Of a stretch of DNA of 7,871 nucleotides, positions 1-5,085 are shown in pieces; the first letter of the stretch is position 1, and every line of letters begins with the position of its first letter. The DNA is from Planctomycetaceae bacterium (GTDB taxonomy: Bacteria; Planctomycetota; Planctomycetia; Pirellulales; Pirellulaceae), in NCBI GenBank assembly GCA_022614795.1, contig JAKEHX010000387.1, positions 1-7,871 on the forward strand. The letters run 5' to 3'. The notes under the pieces were generated by a model, which worked only from the letters and a program-made list of their open reading frames with translations, searched no databases and was not told the DNA's origin. The translations under genes and the position numbers were made by a program.

Positions 1-74
1 ACCACCGCATAGCCGGTGATGTTGAGGCCCGGATCGATGCCGACGATTCGCGCGGGCTGTAATTTCGAGCTCAC
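1..74 (-). CDS. ruvC: RuvC Holliday junction resolvase, N-terminal fragment cut by the window edge
   Basis: RuvC is the endonuclease that resolves Holliday junctions together with RuvAB during recombination and repair in the cytoplasm. Only the first 24 codons are inside the window. After a GTG start the peptide contains IVGIDPGLNITGYAVV (residues 10-25, the last codon incomplete), which matches the first beta-strand of RuvC. D14 corresponds to the first catalytic acidic residue (D7 of the E. coli protein). The GTG start overlaps the cysS stop as GTGA, and a run of six G's on the coding strand (86-81) sits 6 nt upstream as a Shine-Dalgarno-like element. No ATG is available in this frame, so GTG is the best start. 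The overlap suggests translation coupled to cysS. The call rests on one motif, but it is a distinctive one. Confidence 0.85.
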   Translation of the reverse strand, partial: MSSKLQPARIVGIDPGLNITGYAV

Positions 75-1606
75 GATGGGCCCCCCATCCGCCACTCGGT
101 CGCACCGCCCTTGCGATCTTCCAACATAATGTTCATCTGCGCCAGTGCATTACGAATCTTGTCCCCCGTGAAAAAGTCTTTCTTCTCGCGGGCCTCCTTG
201 CGGAGGTCGATGAGCAGGTCCATGAGCTTGGGCACGACGCCTTCCGCGGCTCCGCCGCGTTGGGCTGGAGTGGACCTAAAGAGCCCCAGGATGTTGCTCA
301 GCTCCCTGAGCACGCGCGTGGCTTCCACAAAGCCCACGATGCGCGGATCCTTGACGTTGCCCACTTCTTCGAGCCGGGATTGGTCCGCGTGGCGATTGAG
401 CTCGCGCACCAGCTCGAATAGATCGCCGATCGCACCTCCCGTGTTGAAGTCGTCATCCATCTTTTCGAGGAAGCTGGCTCGCAGCTGGCGCACAACCTTG
501 GAGAGCGGCTCCGACGCGGCCTCAACGTTGCCGGCCTCGCGCGTATTGGCTGCTGGGAGGTTGAAAAATCGCTGGCCGGTCATGCGCTGAAACCGCTCGA
601 AGAAACGATAAAACGTCTCGAGGTTTCCGGCAGCTTCGTCCAAGCCTTCGTCGCCATAAACGACGGTGCTGCGATAGTGCGTTTTCAGGAGGAAAAAGCG
701 AATGCGCTCGCCTCCCTGCGCCGCAATCACGTCGGCCAGTCCTCCGGCGCCTGCCGAGCGGCTGAGCTTGCCGCCGGGCGACTCGCGGTCGGACCGCCCG
801 CCAATCTTGCCGGCATCGTCCCCCTTGCGCAACAGGCCGTTGTGCAGCCAATATTTTACCATCGGCTTGCCGTGGCAGCACTCACTTTGCGCCAATTCGT
901 TCTCATGGTGCGGAAACACCAGATCGAGGCCGCCGCCGTGAATATCAAACGTCTCGCCCAGGATCGCCTTGCTCATCGCCGAGCATTCGATGTGCCAGCC
1001 GGGACGGCCCTGGCCCCAGGGACTATTCCAGGCGGGTTCGCCCGGTTTGGCAGATTTCCATAGGGCGAAATCGCCGGGCGAACGCTTCTTGGATGCCGCT
1101 CCACCCCCTTCGCCTTGCTGCTCGTCCGGGCGGCGATTGCTCAGCTTTCCATAACCCGGGTCCTTGAGTACGTCGAAGAAGACGTCGCCGCCCGAAGCAT
1201 ACGCATAACCCTTGTCAATGAGCGCTTGTGTGAATCGGATAATCCCATCGATGTGCTCCGTCGCCTTGGGCATACGATCGATCTGATCCACGCCGAGAGC
1301 GCGGAGATTGTTGAGATAGTCAATGGTCATCTCCTCGGCGATTGCGCTCATCGGCACGCCGCGCTCGTGCTGCTGGGCAATCAGCTTATCATCAACGTCC
1401 GTAATATTGACGACCCAGTGAACTTCATAGCCGTTATATACTAGGTATCGTTTGATGGTATCAAAGATCACCGGCCCCACCATGTGACCGATATGGCTTT
1501 CCTTATAAACCGTGGGGCCGCAGAGATAAATGCCGACCTTGGCCGGAGCGACGGTCTCAAATGGTTCTTTTTGCTTGGTAAGCGTGTTATATACTCGGAT
1601 TGTCAT
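71..1606 (-). CDS. cysS: Cysteinyl-tRNA synthetase with an insertion before a variant KMSKS loop
   Basis: This class I aminoacyl-tRNA synthetase charges tRNA-Cys with cysteine using ATP. The 511-aa product is longer than the roughly 460 aa usual for bacterial CysRS. Visible features in order are YLCGPTVY (C29, the first zinc ligand), the HIGH motif at 38-41, NITDVDDK at 67-74, GWHIECSAMS with zinc ligand C208, FPHHENELAQSE at 231-242 with the His and Glu zinc ligands, and the anticodon-binding half with FNTGGAIGDLFELV at 387-400. The usual KMSKS motif is replaced by KLSRS at 280-284. About 15 extra residues, rich in Gly and charged residues, separate it from YWLHNG (252-257). The start follows the ispF stop by 24 nt with AGGA further upstream; the stop overlaps the ruvC start. 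It is probably the only CysRS of the cell and should be active, because all zinc ligands and HIGH are intact. Confidence 0.96.
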   Translation of the reverse strand: MTIRVYNTLTKQKEPFETVAPAKVGIYLCGPTVYKESHIGHMVGPVIFDTIKRYLVYNGYEVHWVVNITDVDDKLIAQQHERGVPMSAIAEEMTIDYLNNLRALGVDQIDRMPKATEHIDGIIRFTQALIDKGYAYASGGDVFFDVLKDPGYGKLSNRRPDEQQGEGGGAASKKRSPGDFALWKSAKPGEPAWNSPWGQGRPGWHIECSAMSKAILGETFDIHGGGLDLVFPHHENELAQSECCHGKPMVKYWLHNGLLRKGDDAGKIGGRSDRESPGGKLSRSAGAGGLADVIAAQGGERIRFFLLKTHYRSTVVYGDEGLDEAAGNLETFYRFFERFQRMTGQRFFNLPAANTREAGNVEAASEPLSKVVRQLRASFLEKMDDDFNTGGAIGDLFELVRELNRHADQSRLEEVGNVKDPRIVGFVEATRVLRELSNILGLFRSTPAQRGGAAEGVVPKLMDLLIDLRKEAREKKDFFTGDKIRNALAQMNIMLEDRKGGATEWRMGGPS

Positions 1607-1630
1607 GGTGTATTGTTTGATCCTGTTCGC

Positions 1631-2107
1631 TCAGGGCAATGAGCGGACCATTGCTGCGCACTGGGCCATAATCACCTCTTCCCGACCCACTTCGCCGACT
1701 CTTTCGCCGGTCTTGGCCTTGATGCCAACCTGGCTGGCGTCCAGCCCCAAGACGGCTGCCACGCGCCGGCGAATCGCGTCTTTGTAGAGGCTGAGCCTTG
1801 GCCTTTCGGCGAAAATGATACAGTCGAGGTTAACGACCTCATAACCGGCGCGACGGACGGCACTGTGAGCAAGCTGCAACATCTCGGCGGAGTCGCGGCC
1901 CCGATTGGATTCGTCCGTGTCCGGGAACAGTTCGCCAATGTCACCCAAGGCCGCGGCGCCTAGCAGGGCGTCGGTAATGGCGTGCAAGAGCACATCGCCG
2001 TCGCTGTGGCCAATCGCGTGGCGGTCGTGGGGAATATCGATGCCTCCCAGCCGCAACGGCCCCCCCTGGCCAAGGCGATGCGTATCGTGTCCGATGCCCA
2101 CGCGCAT
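1631..2107 (-). CDS. ispF: 2-C-methyl-D-erythritol 2,4-cyclodiphosphate synthase
   Basis: IspF converts CDP-methylerythritol 2-phosphate to methylerythritol 2,4-cyclodiphosphate with release of CMP, in the non-mevalonate isoprenoid pathway. It works as a homotrimer with a zinc ion. From the chosen ATG the protein is 158 aa, the normal family size, and begins MRVGIGHDTHRL. The metal ligands D8, H10 and H42 fall at the same numbers as in E. coli. HSDGDVLLHAITDALLGAAA (34-53) and GDIGELFPDTD are the family signature, and KTGERVGEVGREE near the end forms the substrate-binding region. The same frame is open upstream to another ATG at 2218, but that would add 37 residues unlike the family and begin upstream of the predicted transcription start, so I chose 2107. 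GAGAGG lies about 14 nt upstream. It is the first gene of the ispF-cysS-ruvC unit. Confidence 0.96.
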   Translation of the reverse strand: MRVGIGHDTHRLGQGGPLRLGGIDIPHDRHAIGHSDGDVLLHAITDALLGAAALGDIGELFPDTDESNRGRDSAEMLQLAHSAVRRAGYEVVNLDCIIFAERPRLSLYKDAIRRRVAAVLGLDASQVGIKAKTGERVGEVGREEVIMAQCAAMVRSLP

Positions 2108-2149
2108 GAGTAGCGGAAATCCCTCTCCCAGCCTGCCAAATGAGGCAGT

Positions 2150-2176
2150 TTGAGTAAGCTGTGACGCGATTATAAC
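2150..2176 (+). promoter_or_regulatory. Predicted promoter for the mfnD-mfnF-mfnE operon, overlapping the ispF promoter
   Basis: On the plus strand TTGAGT (2150-2155) is followed after 15 nt by TATAAC (2171-2176), giving a predicted start near 2183 and a leader of about 49 nt. The 15-nt spacer is short of the ideal 17, so this is weaker than the opposing ispF promoter. Its -10 box shares the bases TTATAA (2170-2175) with the -10 of ispF on the other strand. Confidence 0.4.
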
Positions 2177-2197
2177 GCTGACCGTTTCCAGCGACAA
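2169..2197 (-). promoter_or_regulatory. Predicted sigma70-type promoter for ispF-cysS-ruvC
   Basis: On the minus strand a perfect TATAAT box lies at 2174-2169. It is preceded at a 17-nt spacing by TTGTCG at 2197-2192, which matches four of six bases of the TTGACA consensus. Transcription would start near 2162, leaving a leader of about 55 nt before the ispF ATG at 2107. This supports the short ispF start. The assignment is by consensus only; planctomycete promoters are not well characterised. Confidence 0.6.
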
Positions 2198-2231
2198 TCG
2201 GAGAGGTCGTCGAGGCATTATCGTAAGTCAA

Positions 2232-3275
2232 ATGCAGGTCTTTATTTACGAATTCATCACCGGCGGCGGCATGTGGTCCCAGGGGCCACAGCCTCCGTCC
2301 GGATCGATGCTGGCTGAGGGACGGGCCATGGCCCGGACTCTCGCGGCTGATTTTAAGAAGGCTGACACGGAAGTGTGGTCGCTGATCGATTCGCGACTGG
2401 AGGCGGCAGGCGCGGGACAATTCGAGCAGGTCGGATCGGCAGACGAAGAGCGTGACGCATTCATGCGCCGGGCAGCCGCCGCCGAATGGACGGTGGTCAT
2501 TGCTCCAGAATTCGCGGGGAATCTCTTGCGTCGATGCCAGTGGGTGCTGGAAGAGGGCGGCCGACTGTTGTCCCCCGGTCCGGCAACGGTTTCGCTTGCC
2601 AGCGACAAACACAGGACCGCGGAGCACTTGGATCGCCATGGAATCCGCACGCCGCGAGGCGTGGTAATCGATGGGGCGGGCGCTGGCGGCCCTACGACGG
2701 ATCTCTTTCCAGCCGTCATCAAACCGCTGGACGGCTGCGGTTCGCAGGGGGTCCAATTCGTCGCCGAGCTGTGGCAGCTTCGTGCTCTGTTGGATGGCCA
2801 GCTGCTTCGACTGGAACGGTTCATCCCGGGGCTGGCAGCGAGTGTAGCCGTATTGTGCGGACCGTCTTTGCACGTCGCTCTTCCGCCTTGCGAGCAAACG
2901 CTTGGTGGCGACGGCCAATTCGCGTATGTGGGGGGGCGCACTCCGCTGCCCGATCCGCTGGCTCTCCGCGCCAGGAATCTCGCGCTGCGGACAGTGCGAT
3001 CGCTTCCCGACCCGCTGGGGTATGTCGGCGTCGATTTGATCTTGGGAGCGGATCCGGATGGCAGCGGCGATCATGTGATCGAGGTCAACCCCCGGCTGAC
3101 GACGTCCTATGTCGGTTTGCGAGCGCTATGTCGAAACAACCTTGCCGCTGCCATGCTCGCGGTGGCGCAAGATCAGGAGCCAGCTTTGTCTTGGCATGAT
3201 GGAACCGTAGAATTCTCGGCTGACGGGCGAGTCGCGGTGGACGAGCAAACACTGACCAACCAACGACGCATTTGA
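2232..3275 (+). CDS. mfnD: MfnD-like ATP-grasp glutamate ligase of methanofuran/methylofuran biosynthesis
   Basis: In methanogens MfnD joins glutamate through its gamma-carboxyl to tyramine using ATP. This 347-aa cytoplasmic protein has the ATP-grasp layout. It opens with MQVFIYEFITGGG, the family-type N-terminus, then SLASDKHRTAEHLDRHGI (121-138, with a nucleotide-contacting Lys), FPAVIKPLDGCGSQGV (159-174, the glycine-rich ATP loop with K164), LERFIPG (194-200), and GYVGVDLILG (263-272) followed by HVIEVNPRLTTSYVGL (281-296), which carries the magnesium ligands E284 and N286. The EVNPR-TT block and the DK-Leu-PRG region resemble the M. jannaschii enzyme MJ0815 as I remember it. The start has only weak Shine-Dalgarno character (GAGG 16 nt upstream). 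MfnF and MfnE follow directly, which strongly supports the pathway. In bacteria the acceptor may be tyrosine rather than tyramine. Another ATP-grasp ligase would be the alternative, but context argues against it. Confidence 0.85.
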   Translation: MQVFIYEFITGGGMWSQGPQPPSGSMLAEGRAMARTLAADFKKADTEVWSLIDSRLEAAGAGQFEQVGSADEERDAFMRRAAAAEWTVVIAPEFAGNLLRRCQWVLEEGGRLLSPGPATVSLASDKHRTAEHLDRHGIRTPRGVVIDGAGAGGPTTDLFPAVIKPLDGCGSQGVQFVAELWQLRALLDGQLLRLERFIPGLAASVAVLCGPSLHVALPPCEQTLGGDGQFAYVGGRTPLPDPLALRARNLALRTVRSLPDPLGYVGVDLILGADPDGSGDHVIEVNPRLTTSYVGLRALCRNNLAAAMLAVAQDQEPALSWHDGTVEFSADGRVAVDEQTLTNQRRI

Positions 3276-3284
3276 GAGCCGCAC

Positions 3285-4298
3285 ATGAACTGGCTGGCGC
3301 TAGACATCGGAGGCGCGAACCTCAAAGTGGCCGATGGAACGGACTATGCGCAGTCGTATGTCTTTCCGCTGTGGCGAGAACGCGACAAGCTGGCCCAGCA
3401 GATTCGCACGGCGATTTTCGAGGCCCCGCCATGCGACCATCTGGCGGTGACGATGACCGGCGAATTGGCCGATTGCTTTGAGTCGAAAGCCGCCGGCGTG
3501 CGATTCATCATTCAGGCGGTCAGCGCCGGCAGCGACAACCGCCACACGCGGGTGTATCTCGTCGATGGGCGCATGGTGACGCCGCAGGTCGCAAGCAGCC
3601 AGCCGCATCTGGCGGCAGCGTCGAACTGGCATGCGCTGGCCCGTTTTGCGGGGCGTTTCGTACCGCAAGGATCGGCCCTTCTGGTTGACGTAGGTTCGAC
3701 CACGAGCGATGTGATCCCGCTCGTCGATGGCCAGCCGGCGGCGGCGGGCCAGACCGACACCCAGCGTCTCTTGACGGGCGAATTGATCTACACCGGGATC
3801 GAGCGAAGTCCCATCGCGGCGGTCACACAGACCATTCCCTATCGCGGCCAGTCCTGTCCCGTGGTGCAAGAGACTTTTGCCACGATGCAGGATGCGTACG
3901 TCATCCTGGAGCAGATCAACGAAGACTTGGGCAACACGAACACTTGCGACAACGGACCGCTGACGAAAGCGGCATCGCGAGTGCGCTTGGGGCGAATGAT
4001 TGCCGCGGATGGCGACGAATTCAATCATCGAGACGCGGTGAATGCGGCGCACAGCGTGTCCTTGGCCCAGGCGGCGCTGTTGGCAACGGCAATCGCGAAG
4101 GTGCGGGCACGGCTGCCGGGCCCGCTGGGCTGTGTGGTTCTGTCCGGCCATGGCGAATTTCTGGGGAAAAACGCAATCGAGACACTGCCCAATCCCGTCC
4201 CCACGATTTCGTTCACCGAAAAGCTGGGGCCGGCGCTATCGCGCTGTGCGCCGGCGCATGCGCTGGCCGTGCTGGCGCGTGAGGCGTCCGGCCAATGA
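3285..4298 (+). CDS. mfnF: MfnF-like condensing enzyme of methanofuran/methylofuran biosynthesis (hydantoinase/oxoprolinase-like, ASKHA fold)
   Basis: MfnF joins the aminomethylfuran diphosphate to gamma-glutamyl-tyramine with loss of pyrophosphate, forming the core ether of methanofuran. Older annotations call this family an H4MPT-linked C1-transfer protein or a hydantoinase/oxoprolinase-like protein. The 337-aa product shows an ASKHA-type fold: a first phosphate loop LALDIGGANLKVAD (4-17), VTMTGELADCF (55-65), a second phosphate loop ALLVDVGSTTSDVIPL (131-146), a conserved middle with RLLTGELIYTGIERSP (161-176), and a C-terminal GCVVLSGHGEFLG (282-294). No signal peptide or membrane segment is visible. 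The start lies 9 nt after the mfnD stop, with GAGAG 6 nt upstream; the stop overlaps the mfnE start as ATGA. The fold by itself would suggest a kinase or hydrolase; the condensing role comes from the family and the neighbours. Confidence 0.85.
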   Translation: MNWLALDIGGANLKVADGTDYAQSYVFPLWRERDKLAQQIRTAIFEAPPCDHLAVTMTGELADCFESKAAGVRFIIQAVSAGSDNRHTRVYLVDGRMVTPQVASSQPHLAAASNWHALARFAGRFVPQGSALLVDVGSTTSDVIPLVDGQPAAAGQTDTQRLLTGELIYTGIERSPIAAVTQTIPYRGQSCPVVQETFATMQDAYVILEQINEDLGNTNTCDNGPLTKAASRVRLGRMIAADGDEFNHRDAVNAAHSVSLAQAALLATAIAKVRARLPGPLGCVVLSGHGEFLGKNAIETLPNPVPTISFTEKLGPALSRCAPAHALAVLAREASGQ

Positions 4299-4957
4299 AC
4301 GACATGCTGCCAGTCCGCGAGCGACCACTGCGGGTGGTCAAAGTGGGGGGCAGCATGCTCGACTGGAAGCCCTTGCCGGCGACCCTCGTCCACTGGCTGT
4401 TCGCGCAAGGGACGGCAAGCAACATCTTGATCGCCGGCGGTGGGGCGCTGGCCGATGTGATTCGCCGGGCCGATGCGCAACTTGGCCTTGGTGAGGACGC
4501 AGCGCACCAACTGTGTGTGGACGTCCTGGGAGTGACGGCCCGTTTACTCACAGCCGTGCTCGCCGGGAAAGCCAAGTTGGCCACGTGGGCGCAAGTGCAA
4601 GGGCAGCTATCGGCTGGTCGACTTCCGGAGATCCAAGTGCTCGATGCCAGGAGTTTTCTGCGCGAAACCGATTCTACAGACCACATCGACATGCTCCCCC
4701 ACACCTGGGATGTGACCAGCGATTCCATCGCCGCTTGCATCGCGTGCGCTCTGGCGGCCGATGAACTCGTGCTGCTGAAGTCGTGCGAACCGCCCGGAAA
4801 TCCGTCCGGCGATCCGTCGCCGCATGTACTTGCTGCAGGAGGATATGTCGATCGGTACTTCCCGATCGCCGCCCGTTCGTTTGCAGGTCGAGTACGAATG
4901 GTCAACCTCCGGGGATTTGCAACGAGCTGTGACAAGCGTGAATCGTCACGTAGCTGA
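4295..4957 (+). CDS. mfnE: MfnE-like aminomethylfuran phosphate kinase (amino acid kinase fold)
   Basis: In methanogens MfnE phosphorylates 5-(aminomethyl)-3-furanmethyl phosphate to the diphosphate that MfnF then uses. The 220-aa protein has an amino-acid-kinase fold: KVGGSMLDW (16-24, ATP phosphate loop), ILIAGGGALADVIRRAD (44-60, the second glycine-rich loop), HTWDVTSDSIAACIACALAA (136-155, the conserved region preceding the nucleotide site) and ELVLLKS (157-163). GGYVDRYFPIAARSF (182-196) and VRMVNLRG (200-207) match the end of the archaeal fold. The start overlaps the mfnF stop by 4 nt, with GTGAGG 10 nt upstream, so translation is probably coupled. The last sense codon and the TGA stop lie inside a double-hairpin repeat, and the final residues (SCDKRESSRS) look non-conserved. 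A generic aspartate/uridylate kinase is the alternative; the operon makes MfnE much likelier. Confidence 0.82.
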   Translation: MNDMLPVRERPLRVVKVGGSMLDWKPLPATLVHWLFAQGTASNILIAGGGALADVIRRADAQLGLGEDAAHQLCVDVLGVTARLLTAVLAGKAKLATWAQVQGQLSAGRLPEIQVLDARSFLRETDSTDHIDMLPHTWDVTSDSIAACIACALAADELVLLKSCEPPGNPSGDPSPHVLAAGGYVDRYFPIAARSFAGRVRMVNLRGFATSCDKRESSRS

Positions 4958-5003
4958 AGTCGCCAGACTTCAGGGAACCCCGAACTCTGGCGAGTTCGGC
5001 TAC
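4950..5003. repeat. 54-bp double-hairpin palindromic repeat at the 3' end of mfnE
   Basis: Two hairpins stand side by side inside an outer GTAG (4950-4953) and CTAC (5000-5003). The left hairpin is CTGAAGTC (4954-4961), loop GCCA, GACTTCAG (4966-4973). The right is CCGAACTC (4980-4987), loop TGGC, GAGTTCGG (4992-4999). Both stems are perfect 8-bp pairs. The two loops are complementary to each other, and the whole element is also an imperfect inverted repeat (20 of 24 positions per arm). The left arm contains the mfnE stop codon. From memory, elements of this shape are frequent between genes in planctomycete genomes, but no second copy is present here to prove it is dispersed. Confidence 0.8.
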
Positions 5004-5008
5004 TTTTT
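4950..5008 (+). terminator. Possible intrinsic terminator of the mfn operon formed by the double-hairpin repeat
   Basis: The structured repeat ends at 5003 and is followed at once by five T's (5004-5008). Folded as one long hairpin (GTAG pairing with CTAC) the T tract lies directly at its base; folded as the right-hand 8-bp hairpin alone, the tract is 4 nt away. The T run is short, so termination may be partial. On the minus strand no T tract follows, so any terminator acts only on plus-strand transcripts. Confidence 0.45.
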
Positions 5009-5034
5009 CGCAACATCGCTGCCGGGGGCCGCGG

Positions 5035-5040
5035 TATGAT
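5035..5040 (+). promoter_or_regulatory. Weak candidate -10 box upstream of the sulfatase gene
   Basis: TATGAT, one base from TATAAT, lies 45 nt upstream of the sulfatase ATG and after the presumed mfn terminator. No convincing -35 box is seen at the right distance; GCAACA at 5010-5015 is the nearest and its spacing is 19 nt. The site is offered only because the sulfatase gene needs its own promoter if the repeat terminates transcription. Confidence 0.22.
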
Positions 5041-5085
5041 GGTCGCGACTGTGTTGTCCTTCAGACCGCATGACCGAGGTCGATC

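Noticed and set aside
2133..2148. CTGCC/GGCAG inverted repeat with a 6-nt loop next to the -35 box of the mfn promoter
   Set aside because: A 5-bp stem is short enough to occur by chance; I have no second copy or known operator to compare it with, so it is not claimed as a regulator site.
2108..2218. Longer ispF start at 2218 adding 37 residues
   Set aside because: The extra residues are unlike the family, would begin upstream of the predicted transcription start near 2162, and would contain the promoter; the ATG at 2107 gives the standard 158 aa with metal ligands at the standard positions.
1941..3074. A 377-codon open frame on the minus strand across mfnD and the divergent promoter region
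   Set aside because: It overlaps the start of ispF and all of the 5' half of mfnD in other frames, and its sequence matches nothing I recognise.
4929..4949. GTGAC/GTCAC inverted repeat just before the mfnE stop
   Set aside because: Five pairs with an 11-nt loop inside a coding region is weak and not clearly part of the 54-bp repeat that follows.
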